This document shows positions 21,290 through 31,290 of a stretch of 64,000 nucleotides of DNA, piece after piece. Both the position numbers and the translations under genes were made by a program. The stretch covers positions 1,364,001 through 1,428,000 of the forward strand of contig NC_061862.1 in NCBI RefSeq assembly GCF_907164915.1, given 5' to 3'. The DNA comes from Impatiens glandulifera (taxonomy: Eukaryota > Streptophyta > Magnoliopsida > Ericales > Balsaminaceae). The notes beneath the pieces are model-generated. The model was not told where the DNA came from. It ran no database searches and was given only the letters and a program-made list of their open reading frames with translations. Positions within the stretch are counted from its first letter, which is position 1. Every line of letters begins with the position of its first letter.

Positions 21290-22748
21290 TGGTGGAGTAT
21301 GAGGAAAACACCCAACAAACTGTCTAAGCCGTACCAGAACCTCATTGTACAATCAGAAAACTTAAGGCTCCGAGAATCGTCTTCTAGAGATCAACCACCT
21401 ATTGTTGTGATCCCGATAGCTACTGCTCCCCCAACAGACGATGATGTTGATGCTGCTGAGGCTAAAAAGTTTGTAGAAAGTACATTTGCTGATATGGGGG
21501 ATGACGATGAGGCTAACGACGAGGATCACGAGGAGGAGCACAGTTCCACTCCCGACCCATCATCGATAGGTAACTTGTTTTTACAATTAGTTATTGTTTG
21601 AATTGATTCACATATGTAATTAAGAATTTGATAATTTTGAAGAATCTTCTGCCCGGAAGAGACGGGAGAAGAACAAGAATATTGCGCTATCTAAGAGGCC
21701 AGCGGGGACAAGGATTCCTCTAATTTTTAGAGAGGTAGATGGGAGGCCCGGCGGTGCTGACAAGGGAAGAACAAGGTGGTCTAGACATGTGGGGTCGGTT
21801 GTGCGAGACCCCTCAACCGTCTCACACCGTCTTTTGAAGTGGAAGACATTAAGTGCTGACCAATTGGATTACATTTGGACTACTATGACGGTAATAATTA
21901 ATAATTCATTCAATAATTTTTTTATAACATTTGAATGTTTTTATTTTCAGGATCCGTTCGAGGTTACTAATGGTCCTATTGATTCTTTTCGAAAGACCGG
22001 ATTGGGACACGCCAAGCAGATATGGGATAGATGACGCTCGGATTTGAACAAGGAATATATTCGCGTCCATCAAGGAGACGAGGCGGCGGTACTGGTCAAT
22101 CCTCCACCAGACTACGATCGAGATAATTTGGAATTTGTGTGTCGCAACCATTTCATTACGGTAAAATTTAAGGTACGATTTCATAATTCAAATAAAATAT
22201 GATATTAGTTATTCCAACTTTATTTTGTTTATTTGAAATTCAGAAAAACAGCAGTACAAATATTTTAACAGAAAGAAGCTGAAACTCCCACATCATACGG
22301 GAAGTAGACCGTTTGCTCAAGTTGAAGAAGAGTTGGTAAGTACATTATTTGTAATAACTTAATATAAAGATTGTTATTAATTATATAAAAATTTTATTTC
22401 AACAGGCGATTGAAATGGGACGGACACCATCTGTCGTTGAAGTGTTCAAGAGGACTCGTACCCCAAAACTGACAAAAGAAAACCCAACCCCCGTCCCGGA
22501 CGAACGCGTGCAAGAGAAAATTGTAAGTGAATTGAATTTAAATAAATTACTTATAACTAGTTTCTTTATTATTATATAAATGACAAATTATTTCAAATGT
22601 GCAGGTTGAGATGGAGGAAGTAAGAAGTAACGAACCGGAAATATCCGACTTTGAGTTGACGGAGAGAGTGTTCGGATGCCCAAAGCATGGGGGAGTATTC
22701 GGTATGGGATCAGGCGTCCGACCCACACACTTTCGTGAGGATCTTTAA
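21290..22748 (+). pseudogene. CACTA second-ORF protein, Transposase_24 (Ptta/En/Spm) type, split by introns
   Basis: This class binds CACTA subterminal repeats and assists transposition. Exon-like pieces read as follows. 21299-21570 has an acidic region (DMGDDDEANDEDHEEEHSS). About 21780-21890 gives GSVVRDPSTVSHRLLKWKTL. About 21950-22170 gives DPFEVTNGPIDSFRKTG and NPPPDYDRDNLEFVCRNHF. About 22270-22335 gives KLPHHTGSRPFAQVEEEL, and 22406-22525 gives AIEMGRTPSVVEVFKRTR. About 22604-22748 ends FGMGSGVRPTHFREDL. The 'H.TGS..FA...EE', 'GR.PS..E.F' and 'G.GSGVRPT' motifs are those of plant Transposase_24 proteins. Exon edges are approximate. Confidence 0.78.
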
Positions 22749-22763
22749 AGTTCCAACAATTCT

Positions 22764-23012
22764 CAACGAGCCACTGATCGATTGTTTGAGGAGAATCAAA
22801 GAATGGCGATGGAACTGAAGGAATTGAAGAAAATGGATGAAGAAAAAACTCAAACGATTAATCAAATACAAGCGGAAAATGTAGAATTGGTTTCAAGAAT
22901 GGATAGGGAAAGTGCAAAACAGGAGAATGAAAGGTTAGAATTGAATGCAAGATTAGAGAGTTTTGAAATGTTTATACGGCAATATCAACCACCTCCTCCC
23001 CCCACCAGCTAA
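22764..23012 (+). CDS. Coiled-coil C-terminal segment of the CACTA second ORF
   Basis: An open frame reads MFEENQRMAMELKELKKMDE, then heptad-rich charged sequence (NQIQAENVELVSRMDRES), and ends with QYQPPPPPTS and a stop. Coiled-coil followed by a proline run is common at the C-terminus of plant CACTA second-ORF proteins. It is separated from the upstream exon by a TAA at 22746-22748 and may originally have been contiguous with it. Confidence 0.6.
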   Translation, partial: QRATDRLFEENQRMAMELKELKKMDEEKTQTINQIQAENVELVSRMDRESAKQENERLELNARLESFEMFIRQYQPPPPPTS

Positions 23013-23159
23013 TTCTAAGACGTTTCGACTGTATAAATTGATTGAATAGGTTTAATGTTTAATGTAAAACATGTTGTTTGGATGATTGGTTTGAGAATTT
23101 TGGAATGATCATTTGTTTTATGAATGTATTTGTTTTATGAATTGATTGGTTTGGCTGAA

Positions 23160-23745
23160 CAGGTTTCGGTTGAGCACAAAACAATCGGGCTATTTTGTAA
23201 ATTTTGTAGGGAAAAACCGAAAGTTAAATGGAATCTTTCGGTTTTTCTTCGAAGGTCAAAAACGAGAGTTCTTCATATACCTCTCGGTTATATGTGAAAA
23301 GGAAAAACCGAAAGTTAATTGGACAACTTTCGGTTTTTCCCTTTGAAGAAAAACAGAGAGTTATTTGAATAACTCTCGGTTTTTCTTCAAAGGGAAAAAC
23401 TGAAAGTTATTTGAATAACTTTCGGTTTTTCTTCAAAGGGAAAATCTGAAAGTTAATTGAATAACTCTCGGTTTTTCTTCAAAGGGAAAAACCGAAAGTT
23501 AATTGAATAACTCTCAGTTTTTCTTCAAAGGGAAAAACCGAAAGTTTTCCATACAACTCTCGGGTTTTTTCTCGGTAATCTAAACCGAAAACTCTACGAT
23601 ATATCTCGATAAACGCCCAATTGTTTTTAACGACAGAGTCAATACCAAGGGATGACGAGAGTTACATTAACTCTCGGAATTGGGTTTATACCGAAAGTTA
23701 TAGGGTCAAAACCGAGAGTTTTTACTCTCGGTTTTGACCCCTTTT
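23160..23745. repeat. Palindromic minisatellite at CACTA right end
   Basis: Units of about 46-50 bp of the form 'gggaaaaaccgaaagtta' plus 'attgaataactctcggttttt' are repeated at least seven times. Each unit is an imperfect hairpin (AAAACCGAAAGT against ACTCTCGGTTTT). The final copies read 'tcaaaaccgagag..' and run into the terminus. The motif 'accgaaagtt' is also the repeated motif at 27790-28090. These are the subterminal repeats of this CACTA family. Confidence 0.85.
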
Positions 23746-23761
23746 TCACCAGTGTAGTGAT

Positions 23762-26175
23762 ATTAATTTGGGTAAGTTAATTTGGGTTGGGTTGAGTATG
23801 AGTTGAGTTTAATTTGGGTTGGGTTAGGGTTACCCAAATTATCCAATTTAAATGAATTTAATTTAATTCTCTCTTATCAATCTAATATAAACTAATCATT
23901 TTCCTACTCCAATATATTCTCTTAATTTCTACTACGTTGATTTCCATTACAGTCAAATGAAAAATGATTGAAAATTTTAAAACTCATTAATAATATATTT
24001 ATTAATTATAGTCTAGCCATACAAAATTAACATATCACTATTATTCTAAAACTCTTTAATGAAATAATTTATTTCCGAAAATTAATAGAGTTTACCATAG
24101 TCAAGATTTTTTTAGCATTACTGATTAAAATATTATTTAAATTATCCATATTAATCTCACATATTATTTTCTTCAACTAATTTAGTAATTAAAATATCAA
24201 AATAATTTCAAACAAATCAAAATTATGCTAAACGGATCAAAAAACGTATAATAATGTCAAAGATACATTAGACGTAGAAAAAAATAAATTAAACAGACAA
24301 AAAATGTTAAATGTGTCACAAGTATGTTAAACAAGTTAAAATGTGTTAAAAATGTCAAAAACGTGCCTAAATATGTCCAATGTGCCAAAACATGTTAAAC
24401 ATGTCAAAAACACGTTAAATGTGTCAAAAATATGTTAAATGTGCCAACACGTGTTAAATATGCCAAAATATGTTAAACGTGCCAAAAACATGTTAAACGT
24501 GTCAAAAACATGTGAAACGTGTCAAAAACATGTTAAACGTGTCAAAAACATGTTAAGCTTGTCAAAAACAAGTTAAACGTGCCAAAAATGTTTTAAACGT
24601 GTCAAAAACGTATTAAACGTGCCAAAACGTGTTAAGCATGCTAAAATGTATTAAGCGTGCCAAAACGTGTGATATGGATTAAAACGAGTTACATACTTGT
24701 TAAAACAAAAAAATGTATTAAGCGAGTTAAAACAGGTCAATCGAATCAAATATTAGTTAAACGAGTTAAAAACGTGTTGAATAAGTCAAAAACGTATTAA
24801 ATTAGGTAAAACGATTCAAATAATTATTAAACGGATCAAAATGTGTTAAACGTGTTAAACGTGTTAAATATTAAACGAACAAAAAACGTAATAAATATGT
24901 TATAAACTAAAATTTAGTTTGGGTTATTCAACCCATTATCCAACTCATATTACCAAATTTAATCTGGTTTGAATATGGGTTGAGTTTACTTATTTACATC
25001 CCTAGGTAAAGGATTCTTACAAACAAAGTTTTTACACATCAAGTTAAGAAAGATTTCGGCCATATTAAAAATAGAAGTATCATTATTTTGCTAAAGGAAA
25101 TTTGGTATTCCTATTTTCAAAGCTACCACGACCTCTAGTTGAGAAGTATTGCTTTTAAGCAACATCTCTAGGGTTATATCTGATCTGGCATGTAGTGTTT
25201 TTATCTAGTGGTTCTAGATAAAAAATTTAAAAGTTTTGTTTTGATTATGGGTCAAACCTCACCAAAAACCATTTTTTTATTAAAATTTTTAACTCGAACT
25301 AGGCAACAACAAAAAATATCAAGCTTTTTTATAACTGGACTGGGGCAGCCCAAAACTCGGGGCCGGCTCTGTTCGTTAGTTAGATCCTACGGTGAATTTG
25401 ATACGTGAAAAGGTGTTCGTTTGTGATTTAGTTGTACGTACTCGTAGTTTTTCTATTGTGTGAATGTTATCCGCGTGATTCGTGTATAGGGGAGTCATTC
25501 TGTTATCTAGTTTTATCTGTTTGTTTTTTCCAAAGGGTGAAACCTACTAAACTAATCCTAATGGGTTTACCATGTCAATGTCAATGTCAGACACTGATGT
25601 ATTCTCCCACAACCCTAGCTGTTTTTTGACATAGAACTCTAGGGACAACGGTGAAGGATCAGCCAAAAGTCGACCAATATTTCAAGGAATATATCAAGGA
25701 TGGTAAATTATTCCAAATTTATGTGAACTAGATAAAAAAAAGGTGTCCCTTCTTATCAAAGAAAATCATTAACATTAGGGTGGTCTACAAAGGCAACAAC
25801 TCAGTTCTGTTGAAGTAAGCTCACATTTAACATATTCAGTCTGTTCGATTTGTTTTTGCTCCGACTAATATGTCTTTGACATTATTATACGTTTAACATC
25901 ATTTTAATTTTTTTTTAAATTAGTTTTATATTTTAATTAAGTTAGTTGAAAAAATAATATGTAAAATTAATATGAATTATTTAAATCATTCATACTAAAT
26001 AAAATCTTAAATAAGAGAGAATTAAATTAAATTTATTTAATTTGGGTAATTTGGATAACCCTAACCCAACCGATACTCAACCCAACCCAACCCAACCCAA
26101 ATTAACTTACCAAAATTAATATTTTGGGTTAGGATTAGGGTTTGAATCAACCTAGCATATGCTCACCCTAGAAAC
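23762..26175. repeat. Inverted pair of TTTGGGTTGGGTT-type arms enclosing nested repeats
   Basis: The left arm (about 23762-23880, 'gtaagttaatttgggttggg', then 'gggttagggttacccaaatt', then 'aatttaattctctctt') is repeated in inverse at about 25995-26120. Between them are a spacer with a minisatellite (24280-24890), another 'gggttattcaacccattat' segment ending 'ttacatccctagg' at 25008, and a MITE-like inverted pair (25375/26434). The pattern fits one or two non-autonomous TIR elements that have been nested and rearranged. I could not fix the ends or a target duplication. Confidence 0.5.
24280..24890. repeat. About 20-bp minisatellite 'gtgtcaaaaacatgttaaac'
   Basis: Around thirty degenerate copies of 'acgtgtcaaaaacatgttaa' run through this stretch, best preserved at 24470-24620. 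Toward both ends the units drift (tgtgccaaaacgtgttaa, cgagttaaaacaggtcaa). There is no coding capacity. Confidence 0.85.
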
Positions 26176-26484
26176 CAAAAGGAAAAAAGAACAAAATTTG
26201 ATTGGTGGAAATGACTTTGCATGACAGTTTCTCATCCTATACATGCAAAGGTCGATAGATTTAATGTATTGAGTGAATATCTTGTCCGAATCTGACAAGC
26301 TATCGCAACTACAATATCTTATGTTCAAAATTATAATATATTTAATTAAAATCTTACAATTTTTAATAAACCTGAGAAGTGGGCTGTCCTAGCCCGAGGG
26401 CTTGCCGGGCTTACCCAGGGCCAACCCTGCTAACGAACACCTTTTCACGTATCAAATTCACCGTAGGATCCAACTAACGAGGTA
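25375..26484. repeat. 51-bp inverted arms with GGGCTGGCCC-type sequence, MITE-like
   Basis: The left arm at 25372-25426 (cgttagttagatcctacggt...ggtgttcgtt) is repeated in inverse at 26430-26482. Beside each arm is a GC-rich 'gggccggctctg' or 'gggctgtcctagcccgaggg' motif. The second GC-rich motif also recurs at 61930-61975 ('gtcagccctgtagtaagctc'). This looks like a dispersed MITE family with GC-rich ends. The 1-kb interval holds no recognisable gene. Confidence 0.5.
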
Positions 26485-26829
26485 AGAGAAACCCTAGGTT
26501 CCATCTGAACCAAACCTGGAAGCACAGAGAAGAGGAGAAGTTACACAGTATGATCAATCGAAGCAAAAGTGTGACGGTGATGGCAGGCAAAGATCTCCCT
26601 GGTGGAAGATTTTCATGCAAACAGAGAAAATAGCGATCATCTTGAGAGAGAAGAAAACGTCCGGCAAAAACGTTTCTAAAAAAAATCTGAAGAAAACATC
26701 GGGAAAATGAATTCAGAACGTTTTCTCCAGATATGTGCACTTTTCGAATATTTTTTCTAAAAAATGTGCATTTTATGGACGTTTTTTACTTGAAAATGTG
26801 CAAGAGAAAATACATACAAATAATAATAA

Positions 26830-27784
26830 CAATAATAATAAATAAATAAATTTTATTTTAATTCTCTCAAAATCTTCATTTATATAATAAAAATAAACAT
26901 TAAACTATTAACACAAAATAATATATTCAAAAACCATAAATTTCATATGTTTAATCTAATTACAATAATAATTTATATATATGAATAACAAAAAAAAAAG
27001 TTTAAATGACAACTCACCTTACAAATACAATAAGTAATATGTAGTTTAAGATAATAATAATATGTAGAGAGTAGGATTTACACAAGGTTGTACTTTTTAA
27101 AAATAATAATAATTATATTAGTTGTTATTAGGTTTTTGACATTATTTTTTAAATTATTGATTGCATTCTCTCCATTTATATATTATTTTCTCTTTCATTT
27201 ATTTTAAGTTTATCACAATTATTTTTAAGTCTACTTTAACTATAATATTTTAATATATTCTAAAAAGTAGGATATTAAAAAAAAATTATTTACTATCACT
27301 TCATCGATACACACGCTCCTCTAACAAAAATCATAAATTTGATTACTACTAAAATAATGTATTAAATTAGTGTGTATAATTTTATTTTTTAAATTTAGAA
27401 ACTAACCATTATGACATCACTTCCACTTGAAATGGCGTTGTAAATAAAATCGAGCTCATCATATTTATATATGAAGGGTTGAAAATCCAGTTAAGAGAAT
27501 AACTTATTCAAATATTTACACTAACTCTAAATTCCTGGGTTCTGGGAGTCAGACGCTCTTAATTAAATAGTTAAGTTTAATGTCTTAAAAAAATAAAAAA
27601 ACAAAGTTATAAGATTATGCAAATTTTCTGTACAAAAATTATTTATTATTTTAAAATAAATAAAATTATTTTAATCATTAATTTATTTCCAGATTATATC
27701 TTTATTATTAACTTCTAATAATTTAACTATAAAATGTAAAAACAAATAGTTGCATGTTATTTATATTATTTTAAAGTTTATTTC
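26830..27784 (-). repeat. Inverted partial copy of block B
   Basis: Read in reverse complement this follows 54060-55190 and 39050-41160. Shared landmarks are 'attctctcaaaatcttcatt' (reverse of the 55140 region), 'acaactcaccttacaaatac' and 'cacttccacttgaaatggcg'. It contains no ORF. It abuts the detached CACTA end at 27785. Confidence 0.75.
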
Positions 27785-28090
27785 AAAATTTTCGGTTTTG
27801 ACCCTACCCAATACTTAAATTTTTTTCTGATTTTTTTAAACAAAGGTCAAAACCGAAGGTTTATTTGAAAACCTTTGGTTTTGACCCCTACCCAAAACTG
27901 ATTTTTTGGGAAAGTCAAAAGCGAGAGTTATTTGCATAACTTTCGGTACTAATTAGTAAAACCGAAAGTTTTACACACCTCTCATAATCTATTTTCAATA
28001 ACGAAAGATTTGTTTCTCTCGGGATCAATTATGAGAGTTTTATAAAACCTTCGGTAATTTCTGTCGGTAAAGGTCATTTTTTTACTAGTG
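27785..28090 (-). mobile_element. Detached CACTA left end, inverted
   Basis: The outer end at 28090 reads, in reverse complement, CACTAGTAAAAAAATGACC. It is followed by 'accgaaggt' and 'gagagtt' motifs as in the second CACTA. The inner part (27817-27905, inverse) matches 19829-19906 closely. It is therefore the left end of the same CACTA family, lying 4.3 kb past that element's right end and in opposite orientation. It may be part of the same rearranged element or a separate decayed copy. Confidence 0.75.
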
Positions 28091-28806
28091 CTATGGTTGA
28101 ATGTGATTGCAAATTTTGTTCACAATTACAAAATTAGCTTAAATTACTCATTTTAAACTTTAATTGATTGGATTGGTCTATGAAAGTGTAGAATTAATGG
28201 ATTTGTTTGAAACTATGTATTGTTAGTGTCTATAATGTTTATAGAGATAAAAATGTTTTATCAAATAAAGTTGTATTAGGAGTTATATTTAGTGATGAGA
28301 CAGTTGGTAAGTTTATAGATGAAATAAACAAATATTTTCTGCAAAATATAATAATAGTATAATACAACCTTAGTAATTTACTCTAGATCCGAGGTAGTTG
28401 AATTAATATAAGAAAAACAATAGTAAGTGTATATAATAGCAAGTGTATATGAAACAATAGTAACATGTGCATTACAAGAAAAACAAATGCCTAATTATTT
28501 GGCTATTGGCCTTTCTAATCGAGATTTGTTCTTTCCATATCAACTTTTTTTGCGAGCTATGTGCTTAACCTTTGTTGTCTTATTTTTATCCTCTTTTAGT
28601 CTAACAGCAATAAGAGGTGAAAATTCGAGCCTATCAGGGGACAAATTATGCGTCTTATTAAATGATTAAGTGTGTTTGCAGACTATGTGTTAAACTAAAG
28701 AGAAAAATATTGTATATTATTTATGGTTACATAGATTATGTCTACATTATAATTGACATATAAGGAAACTAATTAATATAATATTGATATTATTACAATA
28801 TATAAT

Positions 28807-29132
28807 TAGGGCTGCAAATGAGCCGAGCCGAGTTCAAACTTGTTGGAGCTTGAGCTCGACTCGATTAAGTATTTATTAGCTCGACTCAAACTCGAGCTCG
28901 AACGAGCTTATAAATTTGAGCTCGAGTTCGACTGACTATATTACCCAAAAGCTTGACTCGACTCGAAAGCTTGAACCAAAATTGAATTATATATAATAAA
29001 TTAATTTTTTTTATATTATTTAATATTATATATATTATATATTTTTATTATATATAATATATTAACATTTTTTTATCTTTTTTAATATTATATACAATAT
29101 ATATTCATTATTACATTCTTAGTATTTACTTT

Positions 29133-29171
<39 letters not shown>

Positions 29172-30219
29172 TAATTTTTTTTTATCTTTTTAGTATTATA
29201 TATAAATATTAATTATTATATCCCTAATATTTAATTTTATTATATATAATATATTAATCTTTATTTATCTCTTTCATTATTATTTATAATATACTTTTAT
29301 TATATATATAATATATTAATATTTTTTTTATCATAAATCTCTAATTTTGTTTGAATTTTCTTATATCCTCAATGAATTGAAAATTAGTGTTTTTTATATT
29401 TACGTAAGTTTCTCCTAATACATGAAAAAACTATCTAAAAGCAAAAACAAAAGCAAAAAATAATTACTATAAAATAAGTTAAAACTTATTTAATTACCAA
29501 TAGGATTTTGTAAATTAATGAGATGTGAAGATTGAATAAAGAAGAAGAAAAAGGAAAGTAAAAGAAATTGTGAAAACTGAATAAGAAGTATATAAAAACT
29601 AAAGAAGAAGAGATAAGAGTGACGAAGAAAAATAATAACTAAAGAATAAGAAGAAGAATAACTAAAGAAGAAAGAGAAAAACTAAAAAGAAGAGATAAAA
29701 GTTATTGAAGAAAAAAAGTAACTGATGAAGAAGATGAAGAGTAACATGAAGAAGAAGAGTAACTAATGAAGAAGATGGATGTAGAGTAACTTATGAAGAA
29801 GAAGAGATGAAGAGTGAAGAAGAAGATGAAGAGTAACTACGACGAAGAGATGAAGAGTAACAGTAGAATATTGATGAAGAAGAAGAGATGAAGAGTGACG
29901 GTAGAATATTGACGAAGAAGAAGAGATGAAGAGTGACTGTAGAATATGGCCTTCATTTTGGGCTTTGAAAAGAGAGGTAAATAAAAAAAATATTGTGTAA
30001 AATTTTAATATTAAATAAATAAAAATAATTTAATTATTTTGAGGCTCGAAAAAGCTCGACAAGCCATCGAGCAAGTTTTATATGGGCTCGAGTTCGACTC
30101 GAATAATAAACGAGTCAGTTCGAGCTCGACTCGAACTCGGTCAAAGTCAAGCTCAAGTCGAGCTTTGACCGAGCAGCTTGTGAGCGGCTCACGAGCGGCT
30201 TGACTCATTTGCACCACTA
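28807..30219. mobile_element. hAT-type non-autonomous element inside an LTR
   Basis: Ends are TAGGGCTGCAAATGAG and, in reverse complement, TAGTGGTGCAAATGAG. They are flanked by an 8-bp duplication TATATAAT (28799-28806 and 30220-30227). An LTR without the insertion exists at 30992-31205. Both termini are rich in 'gagctcgactcgaactcg' motifs and the centre carries AT-rich sequence and a GA-rich minisatellite. No transposase is encoded. Confidence 0.88.
29520..29950. repeat. GA-rich minisatellite 'gaagaagaagatgaagagta'
   Basis: A purine-rich degenerate array of units such as 'gaagaagagatgaagagtaa' lies inside the hAT MITE. Near 29870-29945 a 37-bp unit (gtagaatattgacgaagaag...) is repeated. It is strand-asymmetric, with nearly all purines on the plus strand. 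Confidence 0.85.
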
Positions 30220-30903
30220 TATATAATATTGTGATAATATCTTACAAATATATTATATTATACTCTAACATACCACTCAAACTCACGATGTAACAATAAT
30301 GAACATTGAGAGTTTGACAATTAGAAAATAAAAGCGCGAACAATAAGAAGTTACACATTATTCTTAATCTTCTTCTCATCCTTCTCTTCTCTCTTCTACC
30401 CAATCAATTAACCATGCACCAAAAAAACAGTTCTTCTTCGATTCAGACCAACCAAAATTAACAATCAAACCAAAACCAATTAAACCAAATTTCACAAACT
30501 CCTCCAAAAAACCAAACTAAAATCAACAACCCAAACCACAACCAAAACCAATCAAACCAAGTTTCACAAATATAGGAAAACACCAAACCAAATTCAACTC
30601 CCTATACTCAACAAAACAATCAAAACCAATCAAACAAAGACCAATTAAACCAAGCTTCAAAAACTCACTTCCGATTTCATCTCCTCACTAATAATAAAAC
30701 CAACATTCTTCTAAACTAGCTAATTCAACCAAATCAACATTCGATCCATCCAAGTTACCCTCCTAACTTAAGAACAAAACAACCAAACTCATTTTCACCA
30801 AGCTACCAAAATCCCTAATCCATCTAGACGAAAACAAATCCATTCAAATGAAATCCAAAGACCACCGACAAAAAATAATATTAATAATAAATGATTAGAG
30901 CCT

Positions 30904-30934
30904 TCCATCAATGGCTAAGATAACCATTGATGGA
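30904..30934. promoter_or_regulatory. Perfect 11-bp hairpin in LTR-element leader
   Basis: TCCATCAATGG and CCATTGATGGA form a perfect 11-bp stem with a 9-nt loop. They lie 45 nt downstream (minus strand) of the tRNA primer site. Retroelement leaders often carry packaging or dimerisation hairpins at this place, but that role here is an inference from position only. Confidence 0.5.
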
Positions 30935-31290
30935 GGCAGCGAAAAATTATCACTTGATTGACTCAAGAACGATAACAAGGTTTTGATACCATGTTAAACT
31001 AAAGAAAGAAAAATTTTATTGAATTGTTATTTATGGTTGAAAGAAAATTTTTATTGAATTTTATTTATGGTTAAATAGATTATGTCTATTATATATAGAC
31101 ATTATAATTGACATATAAGAAAACTAAATAATATAATATTGATAATATCACCCTTTATAATATTGTGATAATAGTTTACAAATATATTATATTATACTTT
31201 TAACAAATTACCCTCTAAAATAGACGGAACCCAATGTTCTAAAAATATAGAATAGGAGATGTGATTAAAATTAAAAAAGAACAGTGCAAG

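Larger units (their letters stand above)
19793..23759 (+). mobile_element. Second CACTA element, internally deleted and lacking its left end
   Basis: The right end at 23759 reads '...ttttcaccagtgtagtg', whose reverse complement CACTACACTGGTGAAAAAG is a classic CACTA terminus. The left side starts inside a subterminal region (19793-19906). That region matches, in inverse orientation, 27817-27905 of a detached CACTA end. The TNP2 core is gone. The coding part begins directly at DUF4218 and continues through DUF4216, a Transposase_24 ORF, a coiled-coil ORF and a palindromic minisatellite. It is non-autonomous as it stands. Confidence 0.82.
28688..31205 (-). mobile_element. Small non-autonomous LTR element (TRIM/LARD-like), split by a hAT MITE
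   Basis: Two direct terminal repeats begin TGTTAAACTAAAG and end TAACA: 28688-30270 (containing a 1.4-kb insertion) and 30992-31205 (214 bp). On the minus strand the 30992-31205 copy is followed directly by TGGTATCAAAACC (30979-30991). This is a plant copia-type primer site for initiator tRNA-Met (consensus TGGTATCAGAGC). The internal region of about 720 bp is a low-complexity accaaacc-rich stretch with no gag or pol. Expected 5-bp flanking duplications were not found. Orientation minus is set by the primer site. Confidence 0.7.

Noticed and set aside
23800..23840. TTTGGGTTGGGTTAGGG as interstitial telomere repeat
   Set aside because: Not a run of TTTAGGG units. It is part of an inverted MITE arm also present at 26060-26120.
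26474..26740. 88-codon minus-strand ORF
   Set aside because: Contains no motif I recognise. The region looks like the inside of a MITE.
28427..28669. 80-codon ORF
   Set aside because: No recognised family, sits just outside an LTR and has no splice or promoter context. Treated as chance.
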